A stretch of DNA of 64,000 nt from Campylobacterales bacterium (GCA_016938735.1 JAFGUB010000036.1:1-64000), one strand, 5' to 3'; shown: positions 35,913 to 45,684, counted from the stretch's first letter. Notes: a model not told the origin generated them from the letters alone. Program-made: numbers and translations.

Positions 35913-36463
35913 TTACCCATATGACATTACTACACTATCTTGTTTTAGCCATCGTTGTATTGCTGTTTATTCTGAGCGTGATTGTGGCCATGCGCGAAAA
36001 GCGCAGCTCGGTTCGTCTTACCCTGATACTCACCTCTGTCGTCGTCATGGTCATGTTAAGCGGCTTTCTTTTTATGGCGCTCGACAAATACACTAAAATC
36101 GCCGAAATTCGCAACCTCAAAAATACCCGCATGTTGATGAATGAAGAGATTGTGTACAGTGGATACGCTTATAATACAGGAAAATACACTATCGGTGAAG
36201 TTAAGCTAGAGATCAAGCTCGTCAATCGAGGACACGTTACAGGAAACGTCAAAGCAGGAAATTTCTACAGGCCAAGCGGCTTTTGGGACTTTTTTGGCGG
36301 AGGTGAAGCAGCAGCGCGCAAAGAGCGGCCTCAGACCATCATACGCACCTTTATTGTCGCGAGTGATTTAGAGCCAGGTAAAGCGCAGTCCTTTAGCGTA
36401 CGCATGCCCTATCCCCCCTATTTTGAACACACCGCAGACTACACCAGAGTCTTTGCCCACTAA
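35909..36463 (+). CDS. DUF2393-family membrane protein, copy 2
   Basis: The 184-residue protein has two hydrophobic segments (about 7-24 and 37-56) and an outer domain with YSGYAYNTGKYTIGEVKLEI, a probable FxxAM-like or FixG-type beta domain. It is a divergent paralogue of the preceding gene. ATG 35909 overlaps the previous TGA and is preferred to the TTG at 35903. It converges with the radical SAM gene (4-base overlap). Confidence 0.78.
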   Translation: MITHMTLLHYLVLAIVVLLFILSVIVAMREKRSSVRLTLILTSVVVMVMLSGFLFMALDKYTKIAEIRNLKNTRMLMNEEIVYSGYAYNTGKYTIGEVKLEIKLVNRGHVTGNVKAGNFYRPSGFWDFFGGGEAAARKERPQTIIRTFIVASDLEPGKAQSFSVRMPYPPYFEHTADYTRVFAH

Positions 36464-37419
36464 TATTTTAACCCGACCTTTTTGAACGCTGCATTGATAC
36501 TGCGGATCTGTTCGTTACGGTCGCGGCACCAAGAGGGTGCAATCAGCGTATCGTTGTCAATGCCTGCCGTTACCCTCTGTACGCTTACATGTAAAGGCTT
36601 CAACAGCAGCGCCTGCGTCAGCACCTCAATGTATTCGTCTTCGCTGATGGGCTCAAACGCTCCTCTGGCATACTCATTGGCCAAGGCGGTGCGCTTGACG
36701 ACATAAAGCGGATGGTACTTGACCGAATCGATCCCCATGGCATAGGCTTGTCGCGCCGTTTCAAGCATCATGGAGCGATCTTCACCCGGCAAGCCAAAAA
36801 TCAGGTGCCCGCAAACATTCAGGCCATACCCCTTCGCCTTCGCAACCCACTCCCGCACGTTGGCACTGTCATGCCCCCGATTGATCCGCTGCAGGGTCTC
36901 ATCGAACACGGACTGAATACCAAATTCAATCCAGATCTCATGTTTCTTAGAAAGTTCTGCAAGATAGTTCAGCACCTCATCGCTGACGCTGTCCGATCGT
37001 GTACCGATGCTGAGTCCGACGACCCCCTCAAAGCTCAAAGCACGTTCATAAAGCGCTTTGAGCGTTTCAAAAGGAGCATAGGTGTTTGTAAAGGATTGAA
37101 AATAGACCAAAAAACGTTCTGCGCCGTACTCAGTCGTAGCTTTACGGCTAAGCACCTCAAACTGCTGCTGCAGTTGTAATAGTTGCTGTTTTAAATTCGG
37201 ATTTTCGGCAGTTGTAAGGTTAAGATAAAACCCTTTCAGCGGCTTGGCCCGATCAAGGCTAGGACTAAAGGAATCATTTTCACAAAAAGTACAACCGCCT
37301 TTCGCGACGGTACCATCGATATTAGGGCAGGTAAAGCCGGAGATGGAGACCGGCACTTTATAAACGTGGCATCCAAACTTCTCTTTGAGGTAACCCCCAA
37401 AGGTGTAGATCTGCTTCAC
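36460..37419 (-). CDS. TIGR01212-family radical SAM protein (YhcC-like)
   Basis: The 319-residue protein has a radical SAM cluster motif in CPNIDGTVAKGGCTFCEN (CX11CX2C type spacing characteristic of this family), SIGTRSDSV, FGIQSVFDETLQRINRGHD and HLIFGLPGED. The family's substrate is unknown. It is the last gene of the trxA-trxB-dapB-purF run, 5 bases after purF. A palindrome lies at 36585. Confidence 0.88.
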   Translation of the reverse strand: MKQIYTFGGYLKEKFGCHVYKVPVSISGFTCPNIDGTVAKGGCTFCENDSFSPSLDRAKPLKGFYLNLTTAENPNLKQQLLQLQQQFEVLSRKATTEYGAERFLVYFQSFTNTYAPFETLKALYERALSFEGVVGLSIGTRSDSVSDEVLNYLAELSKKHEIWIEFGIQSVFDETLQRINRGHDSANVREWVAKAKGYGLNVCGHLIFGLPGEDRSMMLETARQAYAMGIDSVKYHPLYVVKRTALANEYARGAFEPISEDEYIEVLTQALLLKPLHVSVQRVTAGIDNDTLIAPSWCRDRNEQIRSINAAFKKVGLKY

Positions 37420-37424
37420 ATCAC

Positions 37425-38786
37425 CTACTCTGGATTGACCACATACTCGCCCGTGAAACAGGCGGTGCAGTAGTTATGGGCATCGCCGCCTACACTGCGT
37501 AGCAACCCTTCGTTGCTTAGATACGCAAGCGAATCGGCTTCAATAAAGTGGGCGATCTCTTCCACACTCATATTAGCAGCGATCAACTTCTCCTTATCAG
37601 GTGTGTCGACACCATAATAACAGGGATCGGTCGTTGGTGGAGAAGAGATGCGCATGTGCACCTCCGCAGCACCGGCCTCTTTAAGCATCCGCACGATACG
37701 TCGGCTGGTCGTACCCCGCACAATGGAGTCGTCAATGACGATGATGCGTTTACCCTCGATCATGCTTTGCAGCGGGGAGAGCTTCATTTTGACCTTCAGA
37801 TCCCGCATCTCCTGCGTCGGTTCGATAAAGGTACGCCCAATGTAGTGGTTACGCATAATGCCCATCTCAAAAGGAATACCGCTTTGCTGCGAATATCCAA
37901 TGGCCGCAGGCACGCCGCCATCAGGCACGGGGATCACCATATCGGCGTCAATCGGGCGCTCTTTGGCCAATTCATAGCCCATATTTTTACGCATCTGATA
38001 TACATTTTTTCCAAACACGTTAGAATCGGGTCTGGCAAAATAGACATATTCAAAAATACAGTGCTTAGGGGTAGGCTCGAAAATTTTGACCGATCTGAGA
38101 GCTTTCTCTTTTTCGAAAATGAGCATCTCTCCAGGTTCAACGTCTCGGATAAATTTAGCGCCGATCAGATCAAACGCACAGGTCTCCGAAGCCACCACAT
38201 AGCCATCACCGATACGCCCGAGACTAAGCGGTCTAAAACCGTGAGCGTCGCGCATCGCAAACATCTTGGTGCGGCTAAGAAAGATGAGCGAATAGGCGCC
38301 TTCGAGTTTTTTGACGGCATCGACGATACGATCTTCGAGTTTATGCTCGTCGCTTTTGGCGATGAGATGAATCAAATTTTCCGTATCCATAAAGGTCTGA
38401 AAAATAGCGCCGCGATTGATCAATTCTTGACGTACCTTTTTCGCATTGGTCAAATTGCCATTATGCACAATGGACATTTCACCCAAATCATAACGTGCAA
38501 AGACGGGCTGCGCATCTAAGATAGAGTCATCCCCCGCCGTAGAGTAGCGCGTGTGCCCTATCGCCGCACTTCCTTTGAGCTTTGCCAATTTCTGCTCGCT
38601 AAAAACACGTGTCACCAGACCGCGATCTTTGATAGTGTAAAGCTTTTCCCCGTCGCTAGAGCTAATCCCTGCAGCTTCTTGACCGCGATGCTGTAGAGAA
38701 TGTAGACAAAAATAGGCCAACTTTGAAGCTTCGTCGTGGCCGTAGATTCCTACGACGGCACACTCCTCGTTCCACTCTCGCTGCAT
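37425..38786 (-). CDS. purF: Amidophosphoribosyltransferase
   Basis: The 453-residue enzyme makes phosphoribosylamine, the first purine intermediate. The N-terminal glutaminase has Cys9 (EECAVVGIYGHDEA) after a short propeptide, HTRYSTAG and HNGNLTN; the C-terminal PRTase has the PRPP loop IIVIDDSIVRGTTSRRIV. It follows dapB by 2 bases. Confidence 0.97.
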   Translation of the reverse strand: MQREWNEECAVVGIYGHDEASKLAYFCLHSLQHRGQEAAGISSSDGEKLYTIKDRGLVTRVFSEQKLAKLKGSAAIGHTRYSTAGDDSILDAQPVFARYDLGEMSIVHNGNLTNAKKVRQELINRGAIFQTFMDTENLIHLIAKSDEHKLEDRIVDAVKKLEGAYSLIFLSRTKMFAMRDAHGFRPLSLGRIGDGYVVASETCAFDLIGAKFIRDVEPGEMLIFEKEKALRSVKIFEPTPKHCIFEYVYFARPDSNVFGKNVYQMRKNMGYELAKERPIDADMVIPVPDGGVPAAIGYSQQSGIPFEMGIMRNHYIGRTFIEPTQEMRDLKVKMKLSPLQSMIEGKRIIVIDDSIVRGTTSRRIVRMLKEAGAAEVHMRISSPPTTDPCYYGVDTPDKEKLIAANMSVEEIAHFIEADSLAYLSNEGLLRSVGGDAHNYCTACFTGEYVVNPE

Positions 38787-38788
38787 AC

Positions 38789-39562
38789 TTACTCCAGTTC
38801 CAATGAATCGGCAATCGAGTATAAACCCGGCTCTTTACCATAAAGCCACTCTGCAGCGCGCAAAGCCCCTTTGGAAAAAGTGTTGCGACTGGTCGCCGTG
38901 TGGTTAAGCTCTATAAATTCGCCATCATTGTAAAACCCGACTGTGTGACGTCCGACAATATCGCCTCCACGCAGTGCCATCACTGCGATTTCGTCGCTGC
39001 TGCGCTTGCCGATATTGCCATTACGACCGCTGACGCGCACTTTATCTAGATCCAAGCCTCTCCCCCGCGCCGCACTCTCCGCCAGCGTAAGCGCCGTACC
39101 GCTTGGAGCGTCGATCTTATTGCGATGGTGTTGCTCGACAATTTCAATATCAAAGCCCTTGAGTCTTTGTGAAGCGATTTGCACCAACTTGCTCAGTAGG
39201 GCAACACCCAAAGACATATTGGTCGCATAGAGAATCGGCATCAACTCGCTGGCTTGGCGCAATAGATTGCTCTGATGTGAATTGAGTCCCGTCGTACCGA
39301 TCACGATTGCCTTTGGATGCTCTAAAGCTGCCTCAAGCAGTGACTGAGTCGCTTCGGGTGTGGTAAAGTCAATAATGATATCGCTGGCTTGAATCAGGGT
39401 GCGCATCTCAGAAGTGGCAATCACCCCAGGAGGCAGAGAGAAGTCTAGATCATCATATACATGTACTGCGGAGAGCGCAAGATTTGGCTCCCCCTTGAGA
39501 TCTTCAATGAGTAATTTTCCCACGCGGCCCGTAGCGCCGAATACTCCGACTCTGATCATCAA
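38789..39562 (-). CDS. dapB: 4-hydroxy-tetrahydrodipicolinate reductase
   Basis: The 257-residue enzyme of lysine/diaminopimelate synthesis has the dinucleotide-binding [29 protein letters not shown], and the catalytic [14 protein letters not shown]. It starts directly after trxB. Confidence 0.97.
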   Translation of the reverse strand: MMIRVGVFGATGRVGKLLIEDLKGEPNLALSAVHVYDDLDFSLPPGVIATSEMRTLIQASDIIIDFTTPEATQSLLEAALEHPKAIVIGTTGLNSHQSNLLRQASELMPILYATNMSLGVALLSKLVQIASQRLKGFDIEIVEQHHRNKIDAPSGTALTLAESAARGRGLDLDKVRVSGRNGNIGKRSSDEIAVMALRGGDIVGRHTVGFYNDGEFIELNHTATSRNTFSKGALRAAEWLYGKEPGLYSIADSLELE

Positions 39563-40507
39563 CTATCCGTTAAGAATTTCATCAACATAGGCAATCGCCT
39601 GCAACGCTGCCGTTGCACCGTCACCGGCCGCACATACGACCTGCTTTGGAGCAGCTATGCGCATATCGCCTACCGCAAAGAGCCCATGCACGTTGGTACG
39701 CATCGAGATATCGACCACTACTTCGCCCCATGCGTTGACTTCACAAAGAAAGCTGCCGTCATCTTGTTTCAGTACTTCATTATTCACGTTATAACCTACA
39801 AAGGTAAAGACCCCGGGAACGTCTATGTTTCTAGTTGATCCGTCTTGAAATTTCACACGAATCCCGGTGACGCCCATTTTATCGCCATAAACCTCTTCAG
39901 GTACGGCATTTAATACCAGCTCGATGTTACCGCTGTTTTTGACGCGCTCAATGGTGTTGGGTGCGGCGCGAAACTGCTCACGTCTGTGAATCAGATAGAC
40001 CTTGGCACAGATTTTGGCAAGATAAAGCGCCTCTTCCAATGCGGTATCGCCACCGCCGACAACCGCTACCTCTTTGCCTTTGTAAAAGAAACCGTCACAG
40101 GTGGCACAGGTGCTCACACCACGCCCAAAGAAGGTCTCCTCGCCGACAAAACCCGCTTTTTTTGGGGTAGAGCCCGTACCGACGATCACGCTGAGCGCCT
40201 CTTCGGTTGTTCCATCAAGTTTATGAATCAAAAAATGCCCCGATTCACTTTTGCTCACCCGGGTGACTTCAACCATCTCATGCTTCAGACCAAAGCGCTG
40301 ACACTGTTCAGGCCAAGGCATCATTAGCTCCATACCCGTGATCTCCCCGGTCACGCCCGGATAGTTTTCAATCTCGGAGCTTTGCGTGATCTGGCCGCCT
40401 GGCATCCCTTTTTCGTACATCACCACATTGGCAAGACCGCCTCTGGTTGTGTACAATCCTGCAGTTAGACCCGCAGGTCCCCCTCCGATAATTGCGCAAT
40501 CGAGCAT
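39563..40507 (-). CDS. trxB: Thioredoxin reductase
   Basis: The 314-residue flavoprotein has the FAD motif [19 protein letters not shown], redox-active CATC in [15 protein letters not shown], the NADPH motif [15 protein letters not shown] and C-terminal VFAVGDMRI. It reduces the thioredoxin encoded two genes upstream in the same operon. Confidence 0.97.
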   Translation of the reverse strand: MLDCAIIGGGPAGLTAGLYTTRGGLANVVMYEKGMPGGQITQSSEIENYPGVTGEITGMELMMPWPEQCQRFGLKHEMVEVTRVSKSESGHFLIHKLDGTTEEALSVIVGTGSTPKKAGFVGEETFFGRGVSTCATCDGFFYKGKEVAVVGGGDTALEEALYLAKICAKVYLIHRREQFRAAPNTIERVKNSGNIELVLNAVPEEVYGDKMGVTGIRVKFQDGSTRNIDVPGVFTFVGYNVNNEVLKQDDGSFLCEVNAWGEVVVDISMRTNVHGLFAVGDMRIAAPKQVVCAAGDGATAALQAIAYVDEILNG

Positions 40508-40987
40508 TTATAAACCCTTTAAGTTTAGTTTGTTCGTATCAAGTTTGCGTATCATACTATCTTGTTTATAAAGAGTGTCTTTGACTTTTTTGATAATGAA
40601 AACACTGGGCACATGGTAGATATTGAAGCGCTGTATGAAGGAGAGAAGGGTATTTGTACCGGCCTTAAGATAGACAACCTGATCATGCGCATCAAAGCTC
40701 TGCTGGTAGTAGTCTATCGCCAGAATAGGCGTTTGTGACTCTGCTACTTGAAGCATCTCAAGATGCGCTTGCATATTTGAACTGTAAAACACCACGATAT
40801 AGCGCTCCTGCTGCGGTGTGAAGAGATCGCGCTTTTCATAAAAAATCCATTCGCTAAAATTGATGAACTTATATTCTGAAAATTTGTAGTTGAAATAGGC
40901 AAATGCACCGGCAATCATCGCGGCACCAAAAAAAGAGGCAAGCAGCGTCGAAAGGGAGAAGAGGCTTCTCCCTTGTCGGATATTCAT
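40508..40987 (-). CDS. Membrane-anchored thioredoxin-fold-like protein lacking CxxC
   Basis: The 159-residue protein has one membrane segment (about 15-35) and a periplasmic part that predicts as thioredoxin-like (ERYIVVFYSSNMQAHLEMLQVAES, then VPSVFIIKKVKD with a cis-Pro), but it has no cysteine pair. It lies between trxA and trxB with 0-4 bp spacing. It may bind rather than reduce. The start at 40987 (MNIRQGRS) is preferred; the open frame extends into trxA. Confidence 0.7.
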   Translation of the reverse strand: MNIRQGRSLFSLSTLLASFFGAAMIAGAFAYFNYKFSEYKFINFSEWIFYEKRDLFTPQQERYIVVFYSSNMQAHLEMLQVAESQTPILAIDYYQQSFDAHDQVVYLKAGTNTLLSFIQRFNIYHVPSVFIIKKVKDTLYKQDSMIRKLDTNKLNLKGL

Positions 40988-40991
40988 AAAA

Positions 40992-41309
40992 CTAGAGCAG
41001 TGCTTCGATTTTAGAGGCGTACGCCTGCTTGGAAGCGGCACCGACCATCTGATCGGCAACTTCACCGTTTTTGAAGATCAAAAGCGTGGGGATAGAGCGA
41101 ATGCCGTATTTGACAGCAATATTTTGCTGCTCATCGGTATTGACCTTCGCAATCTTAGCGCGACCGTCAAAATCGTTTGCAAGCTCTTCGATGATCGGAG
41201 CGATCATACGGCAGGGCCCGCACCATGGTGCCCAGAAATCGACCAGTGTTACGCCTTCAGCCACTGTTGCATCAAAATCGGCATCCGTTAATTCTAGATA
41301 TTTTCCCAT
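40992..41309 (-). CDS. trxA: Thioredoxin
   Basis: The 105-residue protein has the active site [13 protein letters not shown], the buried Asp and the cis-Pro in [17 protein letters not shown] 41309 is chosen because AAGGA lies 6 bases upstream; an ATG at 41315 is too close to that site. It heads the trxA-trxB-dapB-purF operon. Confidence 0.97.
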   Translation of the reverse strand: MGKYLELTDADFDATVAEGVTLVDFWAPWCGPCRMIAPIIEELANDFDGRAKIAKVNTDEQQNIAVKYGIRSIPTLLIFKNGEVADQMVGAASKQAYASKIEALL

Positions 41310-41388
41310 CTGCATTCCTTGGAGTGAATTCGCAAAATTATAACCACGCTACTCTTTACCCTGACTGATAACGATTTTTTTTAATGCC

Positions 41389-41718
41389 CTACAAAGTGAT
41401 TGATTCGATCAGCGTGCAGCTTCCGCCGCTCACGATCGCGGCGTCGATCTGATAGTGACATGCAAGGCCGTGATGTTTGAGGTAGACATCAACGCTTTTG
41501 AGGATGCGCCCGATCTTTTGCGGTGTCATGTTTTGTACTGCGCGCTCATAATCGAGGCCGCTTTTGACCTCGATAAAGTGCAGCACTTCATCTCTTCGCG
41601 CAATGATGTCGATCTCCCCAAAGCGGGTGTAGTAGTTACATATAAGGATCGTAAAGCCTTGCTCTTCGAGATGCTTACTTGTAAAGCGTTCGGCATCATT
41701 GCCTTTGGCGCGGCTCAC
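41389..41718 (-). CDS. YraN/UPF0102-family nuclease-like protein
   Basis: The 109-residue protein has the PD-(D/E)xK-type core FGEIDIIARRDEVLHFIEVKSG, typical of UPF0102, a family often found near rnhB and of uncertain role. Its start overlaps the formate dehydrogenase stop by 4 bases. Confidence 0.9.
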   Translation of the reverse strand: MSRAKGNDAERFTSKHLEEQGFTILICNYYTRFGEIDIIARRDEVLHFIEVKSGLDYERAVQNMTPQKIGRILKSVDVYLKHHGLACHYQIDAAIVSGGSCTLIESITL

Positions 41719-43769
41719 GCGCGCAGCACCTCAACCTTGATCGACTTAAAGGCCGCCGTCATGATGAGTTCGTCGCACTTATCACCAAAGAGTGCATTGA
41801 TGCGCGAGCTGGAGTGGTGGAAGGTGGTGAAGAGGGTTTTGGGTTGCACCTTGTCGGTGAACTTCACCCGTAGCGGTACAGACTCCCCAAACTCGGTGCG
41901 CAAAATAACAAACTCGCTTGCAAAATCAGCCGCATCGTTTTCGTTGACCAGCAAAATATCCTCATCGTAGCGCTTGTTGAGCGTCTCGCTGCGTTTGGTT
42001 TGGGCGGCGTTGTTGTAGTGCTGTAGCGCGCGGCCGGTGGTGAGGTGGTAGCCGCTGAGGCGCTTTTCGCGCAGCTCCCGGATCATGCCGCGCTCTTCGT
42101 ATTGATGGTAGTGAAACTCCCCCAGACCGTCACTCGTGCGAAAATCGAGCAGGTGCAACACGGGGGTATCCTCGTTATAGACCGGCCACTGAAGGCCGCG
42201 CTTGCGGTGGCGCTCCAGACGCAGATACGACGCCCCGCTGTAGCGCCGATGAGCCGTCTCTCTCACTTCGTCCCACACCGCCTTGCTGTCGGCGTAGGCG
42301 TAACTGCCGCCTAGGAGGTTATCGATTTTCTGGATCACCTCCCAGTCATCGGGGAGGTCGTTGTGTACCAACGGTTGGCTCAGATGCAGTCGGCGCATCG
42401 CATTGACATAAACCCCCGTCTTCTCATAGGCCGATTTGACCCCGATGACGATATCGGCGCGGCGGGCGATATCGGTCATAAAGAGCTCTTGAACGACGAT
42501 GAGCTCCAGATTGTCCAGCGCCTTTTCAATTTTGTTGATATTAGGATGGATATGCAAAATATCCTCACCCATATTGTGTAGCGACTTGATCTTACCCTCT
42601 AGCATCGCATCCACAAGCTGCGGGGTCATCAGCCCCTCTTCGATCGGCTCTTGATAGTCGGGGTCATAGTAGGGCAAGCAGCCCATATCGCACGCGCCTT
42701 GGACGTTGTTTTGTCCGCGCAGCGGCATCAGCCCCACGCCGTTTTTGCCCACATTGCCCGTCAGGAGCGCGAGGTGGGTGATGGCCATCACGGCGTAGGA
42801 GCCGTCGATATGCTCGGTAATCCCCAGCCCCCAGAAGATCATCGAGTTTTTCACGGCGTATTCGCGGGCGATGTTGGGAATGAGCTTGGCAAGGTGCTCA
42901 TAGCCCTCCAGCTCTTTGAAATAGGCGGGGTTGGCATAAGGGTCGGAGAGGATCTTCTCTTTGTACGCCTCAAACCACTTGGTGCGCGTGGCAATAAACT
43001 CCTTGTTGTAGAGCTCCTCATCGATGATGACCCACGCCATCATATTGAGAATAAGCAGGTTCGCTTCGTGCGGTACAATCGCCTTATGCTTGGCAAACTT
43101 CATCAGCTTGATCTCGCGCACGTCGATGACGGCAAGGTGGTGATGCTGCTGCGCCGCTTCGATGATGCGGTTGGCCACGATGGGGTGGGCTTCGGTGGTA
43201 TTGCTTCCGATCACGAGGATAAATTCGGTAGTGTAGATGTCGTTGTAGGGGTTGGTCGCCGCCCCCTCGCCGATGGTGGTGCGCATCCCTTTGAGGCTGG
43301 GGCTGTGGCAAACCCGCGCGCAGTTGTCGATGTGAGGGGAGCCCAGGGTATGTCGGGTATATTTTTGAAAAAGATAGGCACTCTCGCACGAGGTGCGCGC
43401 CCCGCCGATGGAGCAGAGACTGTGCGCGCCGTAGCGTGCTTTGATTTCACCCATCTTGAGCGCTGCGGCTTTGGCGGCGTCATCGACGCTACATGTAAGC
43501 CATGTCTCATCCAGATCTTAAACGCTGATCTGCGCGGCGATGTGGGGGTTGCGCGCTAAAAAGTCACGTTTGATATGCGGCACTCGGATGCGTTCATCCG
43601 AGGCGACAAAATCAAAACCGTATTTGCCTTTGACACAAAGCTTCCCCTGAGAGACGTAACCGTCTGCAGAAGCGGTGATTTCAATGATTTCGTTGTTTTC
43701 AACCAGACCGACGATATCGCAGCCGACACCGCAATAGGTGCAGACGCTATCAATCTCTTTGACGTGCAT
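41715..43769 (-). pseudogene. Formate dehydrogenase-type molybdopterin oxidoreductase, interrupted by an in-frame TAA
   Basis: The full frame would give 684 residues, close to E. coli FdhF (715). It has a [4Fe-4S] motif (VCTYCGVGCDI...GKLCVKG), catalytic Cys instead of selenocysteine in ARVCHSPS, and Mo-bisMGD regions such as LRGQNNVQGACDMGCLP. Codon 84 (43518-43520) is TAA; the frame on both sides is the same and the sequence after it (DLDETWLTCSVDDAAKAA) reads as genuine protein, so this is a single nonsense codon, not a frameshift. Restart is possible at ATG 43454, but that product lacks the Fe-S cluster. Sequencing error remains possible. The Shine-Dalgarno AAGGA is fused to a TTACATGTAA (43779). 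Confidence 0.85.
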
Positions 43770-43884
43770 CGGTGATCCTTACATGTAAAGTAGCGAAATT
43801 GTAGACAACCCCCTATGAGAGGGATATTAAAACTTTGGGTTTGAGCCTCGGGGTAAGCCTTCGATCATTACATGTAAACTCTAC

Positions 43885-43890
43885 TATAAT
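43885..43890 (+). promoter_or_regulatory. -10 element for the CvfB-like gene
   Basis: TATAAT 20 bases before ATG 43911, with AAGGAG in the leader. The palindrome TTACATGTAA (43868-43877) ends 7 bases before the hexamer, where it would overlap the polymerase spacer contacts. Confidence 0.6.
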
Positions 43891-43910
43891 ACGCTCTTCA
43901 AGGAGCAGCC

Positions 43911-44750
43911 ATGATCGATTCAACTATTACGCTAGGGACGCTCAACCGACTCAGACTGGACCGATTCGCGCCGCCGGGCGCCTATCTCATGGCCTCTGAT
44001 GACGCTGACGTACTCTTACCCAACCAATACGTCACCGACGACATGGTGCTCGATCAAGAGCTTGAGGTTTTTATCTACACCGACAGCGAAGACCGCCTCG
44101 TCGCCACCACGCAGCATCCGCTGGCAATGCGCGATCAGTTTGGCTTTTTTGAGGTGGTGGATGTTGCCGATTTTGGCGCTTTTGTAGATTGGGGTCTGCC
44201 CAAAGACCTCTTTGTGCCTAAAAATCGCCAGAAAACCCCGATGCGCATCGGTGAAAAGCGTTTTTTACGTGTCGTAGAAGACCCCCAAACCAATCGCCTG
44301 ATCGGGATCGAGAAGATCTCCGCGTACCTTGAGCGTGCTCCGCATATGTATCCCAACACCCCTGTCTCCCTGCTTGTCATCGCCAAAACGCCGCTGGGGT
44401 TTAAAACCATCGTTAATGACCGCTATGAGGGCATGCTCTACCACAACGAAATCTTCACACCGATTGCCGTGGGCCTCAAAATCGATGGCTACGTCAAACA
44501 GGTGCGCAACGACGGGCTCATCGACGCATTGCTGCAGCCGATGGGCACCAAGCGCACCGCAAGCGACGCCCAGAAGGTGCTTGATTTGCTGGATGCGCAC
44601 CGCGGTATTCTCCCTTACAACTACAAAACCGATCCCGATACGATTACAAGCGTCTTTGGCATGAGCCGTAAAGCCTTCAAACGTGTGCTAACAGAGCTTA
44701 TCGATGCCGAAACCATTACCGTCGGCGAGAATGGAATCCACCGAAAATGA
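43911..44750 (+). CDS. CvfB/YitL-like S1 RNA-binding protein
   Basis: The 279-residue protein has tandem S1-type OB folds: residues about 65-140 include FFEVVDVADFGAFVDWGLPKDLFVP, and a later one includes KIDGYVKQVRNDGLIDALL. The C-terminal winged helix (GILPYNYKTDPDTITSVFGMSRKAFKR) matches CvfB, an RNA-binding regulator of virulence genes in Staphylococcus. The role here is inferred to be RNA binding. Its stop overlaps the next small gene by ATGA. Confidence 0.88.
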   Translation: MIDSTITLGTLNRLRLDRFAPPGAYLMASDDADVLLPNQYVTDDMVLDQELEVFIYTDSEDRLVATTQHPLAMRDQFGFFEVVDVADFGAFVDWGLPKDLFVPKNRQKTPMRIGEKRFLRVVEDPQTNRLIGIEKISAYLERAPHMYPNTPVSLLVIAKTPLGFKTIVNDRYEGMLYHNEIFTPIAVGLKIDGYVKQVRNDGLIDALLQPMGTKRTASDAQKVLDLLDAHRGILPYNYKTDPDTITSVFGMSRKAFKRVLTELIDAETITVGENGIHRK

Positions 44751-44890
44751 ATCCGAAAACCCAGCCAGATAGATTAGAAGGGATCATACAGGCTGTCGGC
44801 GGAGCGGACATGTTTGTCTGGCTCATCATGTTTATCCTGCTGCTCATCGGAGCGGGCATTCTTTATTTCACCAACCGCGAGGTGGAATAG
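44747..44890 (+). CDS. 47-residue single-pass membrane protein
   Basis: An ATG overlapping the CvfB stop (ATGA) opens a 47-codon frame ending TAG 44888-44890. Residues 22-41 (MFVWLIMFILLLIGAGILYF) form one clear membrane helix preceded by a polar N-terminus and followed by TNREVE. The coupling to the upstream gene and the strong hydrophobic profile support it as real. I do not recognise a family. Confidence 0.6.
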   Translation: MNPKTQPDRLEGIIQAVGGADMFVWLIMFILLLIGAGILYFTNREVE

Positions 44891-44931
44891 CCCTTGCTTT
44901 ACTCCCGGCATATCGCCTAAAGGAGCCCTCC

Positions 44932-45174
44932 GTGAGTCTTGATGTATTTGAACAGTACAAAACCCATCCCCAGAAGATCGTCGATCTGAAGTGGCTTGAA
45001 CTGGAACTTGACCGTATCGTCGCCACGCCTGTGGCAATGCACTGGAACAGTGCCAAGCAGTGTGTCGAGCTGGAGTATCAAAGCGAAGCGGAGTATCAGC
45101 TCCTGCACCGCTGGAGCGAACACGTCGGAGCCGCACTCGAAGTAGAAAAGCGTTCGGCTTATATCTATCGCTGA
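44932..45174 (+). CDS. Conserved-looking 80-residue protein of unknown function
   Basis: GTG 44932 has a strong AAAGGAG about 7 bases upstream. The small acidic protein is rich in Trp, Glu and Leu (DLKWLELELDRIVATPVAMHW) and has no membrane segment or recognised motif. It follows the 47-residue membrane gene by 41 bases and converges with the phosphatase gene, overlapping by 10 bases. Confidence 0.65.
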   Translation: MSLDVFEQYKTHPQKIVDLKWLELELDRIVATPVAMHWNSAKQCVELEYQSEAEYQLLHRWSEHVGAALEVEKRSAYIYR

Positions 45175-45650
45175 GATTTAGGGTAATCGTAGTCGCGTAG
45201 CTTAAACCCGTCGCACTCCGCCCAGGGCCGTTTACTTTCAAAAAGGGCGTAGGCCGCCGTGGGGAATTTAAAAAGGTTTTGACCGCTGAGACGCTCAAAA
45301 AGATCGTGCAGATCGGGGTTGTGCCCAAAAATCATCACCCTTTTTTGCGACTCGTCAATGGAGCGTATCAGATCGCAGATGGCGAACGCCCCTTCGAAAT
45401 AGAGTGCGTCGCTAATGATCAGCTCCTTCTCATACCCGATCGCATCGGCAACCGCCTCAGCGGTGGCACGCGCGCGAAATGCTGGAGATGTGATGATTTG
45501 ATCCCAACGCAGCCCCAGTTTGGCAATACGCCGACCCATTTCAGGGGCGGCTTTGGCACCTCGTTTGTTGAGCGGTCGTTCTTGATCGGGAAGTGCGGGA
45601 TCGTCCCAACACGACTTGGCGTGACGCATAATCAGTAGTGTGTGTTTCAT
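45165..45650 (-). CDS. SixA-like histidine phosphatase
   Basis: The 161-residue member of the phosphoglycerate-mutase-like superfamily has the catalytic RHAKSCW near the N-terminus, RPLNKRG, TSPAFRARATAEAV and FGHNPDLHDL (second His). SixA dephosphorylates phosphohistidine proteins. Its AAGG ribosome site is adjacent to a palindrome (45660-45669). Confidence 0.88.
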   Translation of the reverse strand: MKHTLLIMRHAKSCWDDPALPDQERPLNKRGAKAAPEMGRRIAKLGLRWDQIITSPAFRARATAEAVADAIGYEKELIISDALYFEGAFAICDLIRSIDESQKRVMIFGHNPDLHDLFERLSGQNLFKFPTAAYALFESKRPWAECDGFKLRDYDYPKSQR

Positions 45651-45658
45651 CGGATAGC

Positions 45659-45684
45659 CTTACATGTAACGTTGTACATGTAAG
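45659..45684 (-). repeat. Hairpin of two palindrome copies between infA and the SixA-like gene
   Basis: CTTACATGTA (45659-45668) and TACATGTAAG (45675-45684) form a 10-bp stem with a 6-nt loop, directly after the infA stop on the minus strand. No U-run is present. Confidence 0.7.

Noticed and set aside
43211..43510. Frameshift in the formate dehydrogenase
   Set aside because: The two open segments are in the same frame (the distance from 43769 to 43454 is divisible by 3), so a single stop codon separates them.
43518..43520. Selenocysteine readthrough as explanation of the formate dehydrogenase stop
   Set aside because: The codon is TAA rather than TGA, it is far from the active-site position, and the active site already has Cys.
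42651..43559. Plus-strand open frame opposite the formate dehydrogenase (302 codons)
   Set aside because: The minus strand carries clear molybdoenzyme motifs; the plus-strand product shows no family features.
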